A stretch of 19,493 nucleotides of DNA, taken from the NCBI GenBank assembly GCA_927910985.1, contig CAKMOP010000066.1:1-19493 (forward strand). The letters are read 5' to 3'. The position numbers and the translations under genes are program-made. Below, piece by piece: positions 1 through 7,397 of the stretch (the stretch's first letter is position 1; each line of letters begins with the position of its first letter). The DNA comes from an uncultured Porphyromonas sp. GTDB taxonomy: Bacteria; Bacteroidota; Bacteroidia; Bacteroidales; Porphyromonadaceae. A model generated the notes under the pieces. It did not search any database. It was not told the DNA's origin and saw nothing but the letters and a program-made list of their open reading frames with translations.

Positions 1-16
1 CCCCTATATAAAAGTG

Positions 17-56
17 ATCCCCTGAGGCGTCGGAGAGCCGACCTGCCTCAGGGGAT
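17..56 (-). terminator. Hairpin terminator after the phosphoethanolamine transferase gene
   Basis: ATCCCCTGAGGC (17-28) pairs with GCCTCAGGGGAT (45-56), a perfect 12-bp outer stem. The loop contains a second 5-bp stem, GTCGG/CCGAC (29-33/38-42). Read on the minus strand the stem is followed by CACTTTTATA, a modest U-run. It starts 25 bases past the stop of the minus-strand gene. Confidence 0.8.
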
Positions 57-80
57 ATTTGTGGATAATAGGAGTACAAG

Positions 81-1814
81 CTACTCCAGCGATGAAGGGG
101 GTAAATACAGTCCCTTCTCACGGAAGATACGTACGTCTTCCTCGGGGAGCTCGAGGTCCTCTATCGGTACGCACTCATAGCGGTCATTGAGGTAGAAGCG
201 CTGCCCACCGCGGAAGTGCGCATTGACTACCGACAAGTCATCACGCCTGTAAGAGGTGCGTACACCTGCCAACTCGAGCAGCGTGTGGAAGACCGAATTA
301 GAGGAAATAGGCTTCCCGCTATTCGCCTTCCCTGCAGCGAAGAGCTTCGGATGAACTTCCCTCCATCGCTTATCCGACCAGATGAGCAGCGGCACGTGCA
401 GCTGGTAGTACGACACATCAGGCGAAGAGTGTAGGAAACGCTCCCGCTCATCGTCATATACATCCTCACCATGGTCCGATATGTAGAGCAGCGAAGCAGG
501 ACGGTCTCCCCCCTCAAGTAGACGTATCACCGAGGAGACGAACTTATCCGTCTGACGCACGGCATTGTCGTAGGCATTGCGGAGATTCAGGCTATCTCGC
601 TCCGAGCCCGAATAGTGCCCCTTCACGGGGAAGAACGCCTCTTCCTTCGGGTATCGGTCTCGGTAGCTGAAGTGACTGCCATAGGTGTGCAGCACCACCA
701 GGAGCTTCGGATGCTCACTCGCCAAGAGTCGCTGCAGGTAGGGAAGCATATCGCTGTCGTAGAGGCGGCGCTTCTTACGGCGAAGCTCCTTGCGTATCGG
801 ATGATGCTCATCGCCCTGCATTGCGAAGAAGTCTACGTAGCTGTGATTACCTGGCTGATTGGAGATGAAGGCGGTATAGAAGCCCGCTTCACGGAAGGCA
901 GTAAGGAGCCCTTCTACCCGAGGCAGCTGCGCGGCCGAAGCAGCATCAGCAGGCGAGAGAAGGATGGGCACGCTCTTATAGGTCGTATTCGACTGCGTCA
1001 GCACATCGGAGAAGGCGATTAGCCCTCCTGTGCGTCGTAGCGAATCCAACTGTGGAGTCGTCTCACGCGGATAGCCATAGAGGCTCCAGCTGTGGGCGCG
1101 CGAAGTCTCCCCGATGACCAGAACATACACCTCCCGCTCATCCTTCGCTCGGTCCGAAGTCGCTCCATAGCAGAAGTCCTGGCTGGTGCGGTCGTAGTGG
1201 AGCACCTCATAGAGCTTCGTCGTAGCTAAGTACATATTGTAGAAGACGCTCATCGGGTAGACTTCCGCCCGCAGATGCACGTAGGGGAAGCGGCGCTTTG
1301 CCCCCATATAAATAGGCAAGGCTATGAGCAGAAGTAGTATAGATACAAGGGCGGTACGACGACGAAAGCGCGAGGTGAGCCCTCCCCTACTTCGTGCCGA
1401 GATGGTCGCCACGACAAAGGTCAAGACATAGAAGCCCAAGCTCCCGATAATCGGCCAAAGGATGTTAGAGAGCAGTTCGCCCGCCTCATCCGGCTCAGAG
1501 GTGAAGAGGTTGAGGAGCATGTCCACCGCCACGACCGACCCGCTGAAGATGGTCAAGAGCACCAGCTGGAAGGCGTGGAGCAAGACCAGCACGAAGAGAC
1601 TCCAGTAGATGCGCCCAGGACGCTTGGCAGCGAGCAGCAGGAGCATATAGATGGGGAGCATCACCAGCACGCTCAGCACGCGCCCCACAGCGACCTGCTG
1701 CATCACGACCGAGAGCACGACATTCGGCAGAAGAAGTGCTACCGTCAGGAACCAGTAATAATGTCGCTGGTCAATACGGCTCTTCCAAGCCTTGAGCCAA
1801 TCCCATATACGCAT
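81..1814 (-). CDS. Sulfatase-fold phosphoethanolamine transferase (EptA/CptA-like), inner membrane
   Basis: Members of this family move phosphoethanolamine from phosphatidylethanolamine onto an envelope acceptor, usually lipid A, on the outer face of the inner membrane. The N-terminal third has about five hydrophobic segments. The periplasmic domain follows, with the alkaline-phosphatase-fold motif GETSRAHSWSLYGY at about residues 235-248: Glu is a metal ligand and the Thr is the expected nucleophile. Further motifs are YGSHF and the metal-binding ISDHGED near residue 445. Length (577 residues) fits the family. The frame is open to a GTG at 1862 (593 residues, 6 bases after the rlmH stop); I prefer ATG 1814 because MRIWDWLKAWKSR is a normal basic lead into the first membrane helix. 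It is probably co-transcribed with rlmH. The acceptor cannot be read from sequence; lipid A is the family default. The hydrolase fold is certain, the exact substrate is not. Confidence 0.85.
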   Translation of the reverse strand: MRIWDWLKAWKSRIDQRHYYWFLTVALLLPNVVLSVVMQQVAVGRVLSVLVMLPIYMLLLLAAKRPGRIYWSLFVLVLLHAFQLVLLTIFSGSVVAVDMLLNLFTSEPDEAGELLSNILWPIIGSLGFYVLTFVVATISARSRGGLTSRFRRRTALVSILLLLIALPIYMGAKRRFPYVHLRAEVYPMSVFYNMYLATTKLYEVLHYDRTSQDFCYGATSDRAKDEREVYVLVIGETSRAHSWSLYGYPRETTPQLDSLRRTGGLIAFSDVLTQSNTTYKSVPILLSPADAASAAQLPRVEGLLTAFREAGFYTAFISNQPGNHSYVDFFAMQGDEHHPIRKELRRKKRRLYDSDMLPYLQRLLASEHPKLLVVLHTYGSHFSYRDRYPKEEAFFPVKGHYSGSERDSLNLRNAYDNAVRQTDKFVSSVIRLLEGGDRPASLLYISDHGEDVYDDERERFLHSSPDVSYYQLHVPLLIWSDKRWREVHPKLFAAGKANSGKPISSNSVFHTLLELAGVRTSYRRDDLSVVNAHFRGGQRFYLNDRYECVPIEDLELPEEDVRIFREKGLYLPPSSLE

Positions 1815-1868
1815 AGAGTGAAATCGAATGGATAGTAACAGCTGAGAGATAAGTTCGGTCACACGACC

Positions 1869-2343
1869 CTACTCGTGGTGATAAGGTTCGCCCCTGAGGA
1901 TGGTCTGCGCACGATAGAGTTGCTCCACGGCGAAGAGGCGCACCATCTGATGGGAGAAGGTCATCTGACTCAGCGACACACGGTCATCAGCACGCTTATA
2001 GACCTCCTCAGAGAAGCCGTAAGGACCTCCTATGACGAAGACCAAGCGCCGTGTCCCCGAGACCATCACACGCTCGATATACGCGGCGAAAGCGGTGCTG
2101 GAGAACTCCCGTCCACGTTCGTCGAAGAGCACTACCCTATCCGAGGTATTTATCTGGCGAAGAATCTCCGCACCCCTCCATCTGCTTCTGCAGCTCGGGG
2201 GTGAGCTTGCTCGAGCGGCGTATGTCGGGGATGATCTGCAGGCTGAAGGGCAGGTAATGCCCTAAGCGATCTGCATAGAGCTTCGTCAGCTCTTCGATGG
2301 CGCGGCTATCGGTCTTGCCTACGGCTAAGAGAAGGAGGTGCAT
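1869..2343 (-). CDS. rlmH: 23S rRNA pseudouridine(1915) methyltransferase RlmH, frameshifted as given
   Basis: RlmH is a small SPOUT-fold, SAM-dependent enzyme that methylates pseudouridine 1915 in 23S rRNA helix 69. The N-terminal part starts MHLLLLAVGKTD at ATG 2343 and runs to ELQKQMEG. The C-terminal part carries the family signatures VIGGPYGFS, MTFSHQMVRLF and the terminal GEPYHHE. The two parts lie in different frames. The break is in a C4 run on the plus strand (2173-2176): removing one base gives EGAEILRQINTSDRVVLFDER and a continuous protein of 157 residues, the normal family length. Every conserved motif is intact, so I regard the gene as functional and the extra base as a probable sequence error; a true frameshift mutation cannot be excluded. 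The stop is 54 bases before ATG 1814 of the transferase gene and 6 bases before its alternative GTG. Confidence 0.93.
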
Positions 2344-2395
2344 CGGAGGAGAGGTAAAGGATAGATGAGCGAGAAGAAGGAAGACGATACACGAC

Positions 2396-2454
2396 AGACC
2401 CATTAGGCTTCGCTACCCGCAGCGCATACTGCAGGGACGAAGGCTAATGGGTCT
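2396..2454. terminator. Long inverted repeat between the DUF3127 gene and rlmH
   Basis: Arms at 2396-2412 and 2438-2454 (AGACCCATTAGGCTTCG against CGAAGGCTAATGGGTCT) pair over 17 positions with one mismatch. The enclosed 25 bases could form a second short stem around CCCGCAG/CTGCAGGG. It lies 34 bases past the stop of the DUF3127 gene on the minus strand. There is no clear U-run, so the terminator call rests on position and stem length. Confidence 0.55.
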
Positions 2455-2488
2455 GGTATCTACGGGCGGTAGGCTACCACCAGCAGTG

Positions 2489-2920
2489 TTAGAAGGGCAG
2501 GTCGTCAGCAGCGCCGACAGAGCCAGCAGGAGCCGCGGGTGCTGCAGGAGCAGGAGGGGCAGGCACACCAGAAGCGACAGGAGCACCAGGAGCCGAAGGC
2601 TGAGGAGCACTGTAAGCTGCGGGAGCAGGAGCAGCGACACCTGGGAGCTGAATACCCTGTACCACGTTCCAAGCACGTACATCGGTGTACCAACGACCAT
2701 TGAACTCGCGGCTCTCTACGTCGATAGATACCGTTACTTCTTGTCCTACCTGCAGGGGAAACTTGTTCACATTATCCCCGAATAGGTTGAAGCATACCTT
2801 ACGTGGGTACTGCGTGCCGAGGGTTTCGAGGATATATTCTTGCTTCTGCCAAGGATTACCAGCCTTACTGGTGCCACTCTGCAGGGGGAGGACTTGGACG
2901 ATTTTACCGATTAGTTCCAT
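2489..2920 (-). CDS. DUF3127 (SSB-like OB-fold) protein with acidic DDLPF tail
   Basis: This 143-residue protein matches the DUF3127 family, a Bacteroidetes group of short OB-fold-like proteins thought to resemble single-stranded DNA-binding proteins. Residues 1-95 form the folded part (MELIGKIVQVLPLQSGTS, then a region with FNLFGDNVNKF and VESREFNGRWYTDVRAW). Residues 96-137 are an Ala/Pro-rich, presumably disordered linker. The chain ends ADDLPF, very close to the DDDIPF tip by which bacterial SSB recruits repair and replication proteins. The domain order of OB-like core, flexible linker and acidic tip copies that of SSB. It starts 37 bases downstream of trpS and is probably co-transcribed with it. 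DNA binding is inferred from family and tail, not shown. Confidence 0.85.
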   Translation of the reverse strand: MELIGKIVQVLPLQSGTSKAGNPWQKQEYILETLGTQYPRKVCFNLFGDNVNKFPLQVGQEVTVSIDVESREFNGRWYTDVRAWNVVQGIQLPGVAAPAPAAYSAPQPSAPGAPVASGVPAPPAPAAPAAPAGSVGAADDLPF

Positions 2921-2957
2921 AGGGAGTATCTTTATCTATAATGATGATTTATTGCGT

Positions 2958-3947
2958 TTAGCGGGGGCGGAAGCCGATGATGTGGCGCACCTCATCGATG
3001 GTCTTCGCAGCGGACTCACGTGCCTTCTCAGCGCCGATACGAGCGACACGAGCGAGCAGCTCCTTATCGCCCTGGATGTCAAGGATACGTTCACGAATCG
3101 GAGCGCAGAAGGCGTTGATGTCGGCAGCGAGCTGCTTCTTCATATCTCCGTAGCGGATGGCGCACTCGTTGTAGAGTCCATCGAAGTGCTGATAGACTTC
3201 GGGCGTGGAGACAATCTCCATCAGCGTGAAGAGGTTCTGAATAGGCTCAGGCTTCTCACTGTTGGGCTCGGTAGGACCAGCGTCCGTGACGGCGCGCATC
3301 ACCTTCTTGGAGATGGTCTTCTCGTCGTCGATGAGGTAGATGGCATTGCCTTCGCGCTTGCCCATCTTCCCCGAGCCATCGAGGCCAGGCACCTTGAGTG
3401 CGCGCTCGCCAAGGGAGAACGACTGGGGTTCGGTGAAGAAGTCCACGCCGTAGATGGTGTTGAAGCGGCGGGCGAACTTACGCGCCATCTCCATATTCTG
3501 CTCCTGGTCCTTCCCCACGGGCACCTTGACAGCCTTATGCATCAGGATGTCGGCGGCCATCAGGGAGGGGTAAGTGAGTAGCCCTGCATTGACGTTGTCG
3601 GGCTGCTGGCGTGCCTTGTCCTTGAAGGAGGTCGTACGCTCCAGCTCCCCGAGGTAAGCGTTCATATTGAGATAGAGGTAGAGCTCGAGCACCTCACGCA
3701 CATCGCTCTGCACGTAGATGGTTGCCTTCTCGGGGTCAATACCGCACGCTAAGTATTCGGCGAGGATGGTATTGGTGCTCCGGATGATATCATCGGGATG
3801 CGGATGGGTCGTCAGCGAATGCCAGTCAGCAATGAAGAAATAGCAGTTATACTCATGCTGCATCTGGGTGAAGGCACGTACAGCACCGAAGTAATTACCT
3901 AAGTGAAGGTTACCTGTGGGGCGAATCCCGCTGACTACTGTTTGCAT
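2958..3947 (-). CDS. trpS: Tryptophanyl-tRNA synthetase
   Basis: This class I aminoacyl-tRNA synthetase charges tRNA-Trp in the cytoplasm. The 329-residue length is normal for bacterial TrpS. The protein opens with VVSGIRPTGNLHLGNYFGAV, which holds the HIGH-type ATP motif (NLHLGNY). The KMSKS-type loop appears as GSGKMGKREGNAIYL near residue 195, with G and R at the usual S positions; a KMGK form is common in the Bacteroidetes enzymes. It is followed by the family segments MRAVTDAGP and the C-terminal helix (EKARESAAKTIDEVRHIIGF). The DUF3127 gene follows after 37 bases. Upstream is a 372-base gap with a 22-bp-periodic palindrome array and a weak -7 box. Confidence 0.97.
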   Translation of the reverse strand: MQTVVSGIRPTGNLHLGNYFGAVRAFTQMQHEYNCYFFIADWHSLTTHPHPDDIIRSTNTILAEYLACGIDPEKATIYVQSDVREVLELYLYLNMNAYLGELERTTSFKDKARQQPDNVNAGLLTYPSLMAADILMHKAVKVPVGKDQEQNMEMARKFARRFNTIYGVDFFTEPQSFSLGERALKVPGLDGSGKMGKREGNAIYLIDDEKTISKKVMRAVTDAGPTEPNSEKPEPIQNLFTLMEIVSTPEVYQHFDGLYNECAIRYGDMKKQLAADINAFCAPIRERILDIQGDKELLARVARIGAEKARESAAKTIDEVRHIIGFRPR

Positions 3948-3990
3948 CGTATGAATAGCTCTAATCTATAAAGTGGTCTTATATAGCTTA

Positions 3991-3998
3991 CGAAGATA
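3991..3998 (-). promoter_or_regulatory. Possible -7 box for trpS (TATCTTCG)
   Basis: The minus strand reads TATCTTCG, one base off the Bacteroidetes -7 consensus TAnnTTTG, about 45 bases before the trpS start codon. No good -33 box is visible, so this is tentative. Confidence 0.35.
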
Positions 3999-4109
3999 GC
4001 TAATAATTCACAATCCTCCGTAAAAATGAAGTCGAACAAAGGCACAGCAGAGCCTCCTTCGCTAACTCCTTCTCGCTCCGCACTTCGTCCACTATAGATA
4101 AGGGTAAAA

Positions 4110-4187
4110 AGCTATATAGCTCGTCGGTGTGAGCTATATAGCTGGACACACGGAGCTATATAGGTCAGCCCATCGACCTATATAGGT
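4110..4187. repeat. Array of four 12-bp palindromes at exact 22-bp period
   Basis: AGCTATATAGCT (4110-4121), AGCTATATAGCT (4132-4143), AGCTATATAGGT (4154-4165) and ACCTATATAGGT (4176-4187) start exactly 22 bases apart. The 10-base spacers (CGTCGGTGTG, GGACACACGG, CAGCCCATCG) are GC-rich and unrelated to each other. Three of the four sites are perfect palindromes. The array lies 163-240 bases upstream of trpS. A second array with the same period and half-sites is at 14211-14310. Confidence 0.9.
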
Positions 4188-4319
4188 TCATCCTCCCCCA
4201 CCCTGTCTCGTGGAAAGACGCTGATACAAGACGGGCTGTGCGGAAGAGCTACTTCAGTGGCGTGAGCGAACGAGCTATAGTGGTAGAGATAAGTAGTGCG
4301 TAGTGGTTATTCCTTGTCC

Positions 4320-5222
4320 TTAGGGACGGCTTCGGCGATTCATGTAGTAGGTAAGGAAGAAGTTCTGCCAAGCGATGTAGCCTGCTATGCCTGGGGCAAC
4401 GAGCGGATGCATGAAGGAGATGCAGAGCCAGAGCGTCAGGGCGGTGTTCTTCTGCCCCATCGACTGACGGCACGCTACCTCATCGACCCCGATGCGCCGT
4501 GCTAAGTAGCTGCCAAGCGTGAATTGGATGGCGCAAGCAAGTAAGCCCACAGCGAAGGAACCCACGAGCAGTCCTATCTGCTCCGTCCCCTCCTTTGCGA
4601 CGAAGGAGACCCCTTTGCCCAAGATGAAGATGAGCGAAGAGAGCCACAGCAGGTAGGTGAGCTTCTTCGGTGGATGTGGCGTCTTCCCCATCGCCTTCAT
4701 CCCCCCACGCACCAGCCACGCCAAGGAGATAGGCAGCATCACCATACGGATAACTAAGAGGGCTATCTGCCCCGAGAGCGTCCAGAAAGGGAGCTGACTG
4801 TGGGCATCTAACAGCGGCAGGAGGAAGGGTGCTAAGAGGCAAATCAAGCCGTGGGTGACGATGGTATAGCCCGTAGCAAAGCCCGTATCCCCATCCATCA
4901 GGCTCGTCATCGCTCCGGCAGCCGCAGCCGCAGGCGCGAGGAAGCACATAAAAAGGCTGGTGGCAAGCAGCACATTCCACCTCGAGAGGACGAAGTACAG
5001 CACCGCCCCTATCCCTAATTGGAGTACCAGCAGCAGGAAGTGCTTCGCCCTCGGTGCGGCTGCCCGTGGCGACATATTGAGCACGGAGAAGAAGAGCATC
5101 GACGAGATAATCCACGGCACTACCCCACCAAAAGGCGCCGTGACCCGCCACGACACGATTCCTAAGGCGATGAAGAAGAGCGGAGCAAAGCCCTTGAGTC
5201 GGCTCCAGTGCAGCCCAAGCAT
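4320..5222 (-). CDS. Bile acid:sodium symporter (BASS) family transporter
   Basis: A 300-residue integral membrane protein with nine or ten predicted membrane helices and almost no soluble part. The pattern fits the BASS/SBF superfamily (bile acid:Na+ symporter and its bacterial relatives such as pantoate and other organic-anion carriers): a motif near residue 100 (FLAPAAAAAGAMTSLMDGD) and a C-terminal region GQKNTALTLWLCISF near residues 255-269, matching the crossover segments of the fold. The substrate cannot be told; bile acids are only the family name. It starts 12 bases after the Nudix gene stop, so the two are probably one operon. Confidence 0.8.
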   Translation of the reverse strand: MLGLHWSRLKGFAPLFFIALGIVSWRVTAPFGGVVPWIISSMLFFSVLNMSPRAAAPRAKHFLLLVLQLGIGAVLYFVLSRWNVLLATSLFMCFLAPAAAAAGAMTSLMDGDTGFATGYTIVTHGLICLLAPFLLPLLDAHSQLPFWTLSGQIALLVIRMVMLPISLAWLVRGGMKAMGKTPHPPKKLTYLLWLSSLIFILGKGVSFVAKEGTEQIGLLVGSFAVGLLACAIQFTLGSYLARRIGVDEVACRQSMGQKNTALTLWLCISFMHPLVAPGIAGYIAWQNFFLTYYMNRRSRP

Positions 5223-5234
5223 AGCTGAGAGGTC

Positions 5235-5771
5235 TTATAGGATGAGTGCAGGGTCAGCGACGACACGCTCCACGGCAGCACGTATGGAGCGCAGCCCGAA
5301 GGCTTCGGGACGGAGCTCCTTCGGCTCCACGAGAACCAGTTCCCCTGCATCATCCATTGCCTTCGCCCCCTCGAAGCTCTTCACACGTGTCAGATAGAAT
5401 AGGTCGGCCGTATAGACATCAATGCCCGAATAAGGATAAACATTGGGGATGGAGAAGAGGAGACGCACCTCCGTGGCTTCGAGTCCCGTCTCTTCCCTCA
5501 GTTCGCGACGCACGGCTTCCTCCACGGTCTCTTCGGGGTCAACAAAGCCCCCAGGAAGGTCGAGCGTCCCCTTCTCCGGCTCTCGGGCACGGCGCACCGT
5601 GAGGAGCTGCCCCGCCTCATCGAGGACGAAGCAGGCGACGGCAGAGGCGACATTGTGGAAGTAAGTGAGGTCACAGCTCGGGCAATGGATGGCACGGCCG
5701 TGTACGTGCTCCAGCCCCTGCTGCCCACAGCGAGGGCAGTAGCTGAAGGAGGATAGCGGATGGGAAATCAT
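5235..5771 (-). CDS. Nudix hydrolase with N-terminal zinc ribbon
   Basis: The protein hydrolyses a nucleoside diphosphate linked to another group; the exact substrate is unknown. Residues 12-33 hold two CxxC knuckles (C12/C15 and C30/C33), a zinc ribbon as in the NADH-pyrophosphatase-like Nudix proteins. The Nudix box follows: GGFVDPEETVEEA then RRELREETGL, satisfying Gx5Ex7REUxEExGU. The frame stays open upstream to 5921, but that extension crosses the hairpin at 5808-5849 and is low-complexity; ATG 5771 (MISHPLSSFSYCPRC) gives 178 residues and puts the ribbon near the N terminus, as in relatives. The transporter gene follows 12 bases after its stop. Confidence 0.88.
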   Translation of the reverse strand: MISHPLSSFSYCPRCGQQGLEHVHGRAIHCPSCDLTYFHNVASAVACFVLDEAGQLLTVRRAREPEKGTLDLPGGFVDPEETVEEAVRRELREETGLEATEVRLLFSIPNVYPYSGIDVYTADLFYLTRVKSFEGAKAMDDAGELVLVEPKELRPEAFGLRSIRAAVERVVADPALIL

Positions 5772-5807
5772 CGAGTAAGCAGGATAAGTAAATGGGTAGG
5801 GAGGAAA

Positions 5808-5849
5808 GACAACAGACGAGCGCGGTAAGTCACCGGCTCGTCTGTCGTC
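5808..5849 (-). terminator. Hairpin terminator after the ROK kinase gene
   Basis: GACAACAGACGAGC (5808-5821) pairs with GCTCGTCTGTCGTC (5836-5849) with one mismatch, and an inner CGGT/ACCG stem caps it. On the minus strand the stem is followed by TTTCCTCCC. It lies 20 bases past the stop of the kinase gene and before the Nudix start. Confidence 0.75.
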
Positions 5850-5868
5850 ATTGATGGGATAGGAAGGC

Positions 5869-6831
5869 TTAGATCTCCTTAGCTTCCCAGCCGAGGGCGC
5901 TGGCACCGAGGACGGCAGCATCGCTCTCCTTGAGCTGCGAGACGAGGAGCTTGGTCTTCCCTTCGTAGATCTTGAGGATGTTCTTCTCCATATGGTGACG
6001 GATGGGGTTCATCAGGAGGTCACCAGCCTTCGTCAGACCACCGAAGAAGATGATGGCTTCAGGGGAGGAGAAGGTCACGAAGTCCGCACAAGCTTCGCCA
6101 AGGATAGCACCGGTAGACTCAAAGATTTCGAGCGCCAGGGAGTCACCAATAGAGGCTGCATCGAAGACATCCTTACTGGTGATCGTGTCGATATCCAGCG
6201 AACGGAGCTTACTGTCATCCGAGCGGATGGTGAGGTATTCGCGTGCCGTGCGTGCGACACCTGTAGCGGAAGTGTAGGTCTCAAGACAGCCCTGACGACC
6301 GCAGCCGCACATACGGCCATTGCGGCGGACGATCATATGACCTAATTCACCAGCGAAGCCATCGTGTCCGTAGACGAGCTGACCGCCGACGACAATACCG
6401 CTACCGACCCCTGTACCGAGGGTGATGACAATGAAGTCCTTCATACCGCGCGCAGCACCGTAGGTCATCTCACCGATAGCAGCAGCATTGGCGTCATTGG
6501 TGAGGGCTACAGGAATGCCGATACGATCTTGGATCATCTGAGCCAAGGGGATCTTACCCTTCCAAGGGAGGTTAGGGGCGAACTCGATAGAGCCGTTGAA
6601 GTAGTTCCCATTAGGAGCGCCGACACCGATACCGCGGATTTTCTCCTTGCCACCGACCTGCTCGATGAGCATATTGAGTCCCGTGACCAGGTCATTGAGG
6701 TAGAGCTCAATATCATTGTGTGTTGCGGTCTTGATCGAAGCGTTAACGACGACATTACCACGGGCATCGACGACACCGAAGACAGTGTTCGTTCCACCGA
6801 GGTCTACACCTATTACGTAGGGCTTTTCCAT
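5869..6831 (-). CDS. ROK family sugar kinase (glucokinase-like)
   Basis: ROK proteins here act as cytoplasmic hexose kinases, phosphorylating glucose or N-acetylated amino sugars with ATP. From ATG 6831 the 320-residue protein begins MEKPYVIGVDLGGTNTVFGV, the phosphate-1 motif. It continues with GVGAPNG, the catalytic LTNDANAAAIGE (the Asp is the general base), the phosphate-2 motif TLGTGVGSGIVVGG, GELGHM, and the ROK zinc signature CGCGRQGCLE. There is no N-terminal helix-turn-helix, so it is a kinase rather than a ROK repressor. The frame is open upstream to 6918, but a good -7 box (6878-6885) lies within that stretch, which supports ATG 6831. Glucokinase is the usual name; the sugar is not proven by sequence. 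Confidence 0.92.
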   Translation of the reverse strand: MEKPYVIGVDLGGTNTVFGVVDARGNVVVNASIKTATHNDIELYLNDLVTGLNMLIEQVGGKEKIRGIGVGAPNGNYFNGSIEFAPNLPWKGKIPLAQMIQDRIGIPVALTNDANAAAIGEMTYGAARGMKDFIVITLGTGVGSGIVVGGQLVYGHDGFAGELGHMIVRRNGRMCGCGRQGCLETYTSATGVARTAREYLTIRSDDSKLRSLDIDTITSKDVFDAASIGDSLALEIFESTGAILGEACADFVTFSSPEAIIFFGGLTKAGDLLMNPIRHHMEKNILKIYEGKTKLLVSQLKESDAAVLGASALGWEAKEI

Positions 6832-7397
6832 TGAGTTGTGATTGAGTACTGTAAGTGAGTTATTCTTCTTATATAAGCAAAGATAAGCGTTTTCCTTGAG
6901 CAATTGCTTGCGTGGCAACTCCTTGGGCAGTGAAGACCTCCCGAAGAGGAGCGGAATAGCAGCGGAGGTCTCCCCGCCGTAGTTCCACTTTCGTCCTCCT
7001 CATCTTCCTCGCTCCACTTATCCCCACGCCTTAATATAAGTGTAATAGATAGAGAAAAAGATAATCTCTCTCTTTATCTCCTATTGTTATTATAGTCAGT
7101 GGAAGAGTGGGTAAGCCCTGAGGAAGGTAGATGAAGGAAAGAAGCTCTTCCACGGACTTATCCGAAGGCTTTCCGTCCTCTACCCACAGACTATGCACGG
7201 GGCAAATGCTACGTATATAGGCTCTTTGCTGGGTATTCGAGGGGAAGCATCCACACCTCGGGGGAAAAGGAAGGACTCTGGGAAGCTGAGCACACTGTGT
7301 ATGGAGGTGGGATAAAGGAGCGAGTTATCTACACCTCACTCGAGCGGTGGGAGGGGGCTATGGAGGGGAAGAAGAGGGGTGGGGATGAGTGCAGGAT
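6832..7397. other. Intergenic region between lpxB and the ROK kinase
   Basis: No gene with convincing coding character is visible in this 566-base gap; the open frame starting at 7297 on the plus strand runs antisense into lpxB and looks like a shadow. It holds the ROK kinase promoter box (6878-6885), an 8-bp inverted repeat AGACCTCC/GGAGGTCT (6934-6941/6964-6971), and a locally AT-rich stretch around 7030-7095. I see no clear lpxB terminator. Confidence 0.6.
6878..6885 (-). promoter_or_regulatory. -7 promoter box for the ROK kinase gene (TATCTTTG)
   Basis: The minus strand reads TATCTTTG, a full match to the Bacteroidetes -7 consensus TAnnTTTG. It predicts a start of transcription near 6872 and a leader of about 40 bases before ATG 6831. 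No good -33 box is seen at the usual spacing. Confidence 0.65.

Larger units (their letters stand above)
3948..4319. other. Intergenic region upstream of trpS
   Basis: No convincing gene is seen in either strand. It contains the 22-bp-periodic palindrome array at 4110-4187 and a weak trpS promoter box at 3991-3998. The remainder (4188-4319) has no structure I can support; it follows the stop of the transporter gene on the minus strand, yet I see no strong terminator there. Confidence 0.6.

Noticed and set aside
2685..3581. 298-residue plus-strand open frame
   Set aside because: It lies entirely antisense to trpS and the DUF3127 gene, both of which show full family motifs; the plus-strand protein has no recognisable feature.
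4480..5151. 223-residue minus-strand open frame in another frame of the transporter gene
   Set aside because: Overlaps the BASS transporter, whose hydrophobic pattern and family motifs are clear.
5772..5921. N-terminal extension of the Nudix protein
   Set aside because: It crosses the terminator of the ROK gene and is low-complexity; the zinc ribbon makes ATG 5771 the natural start.
6832..6918. N-terminal extension of the ROK kinase
   Set aside because: It contains a perfect -7 promoter box, and the normal ROK start lies at ATG 6831.
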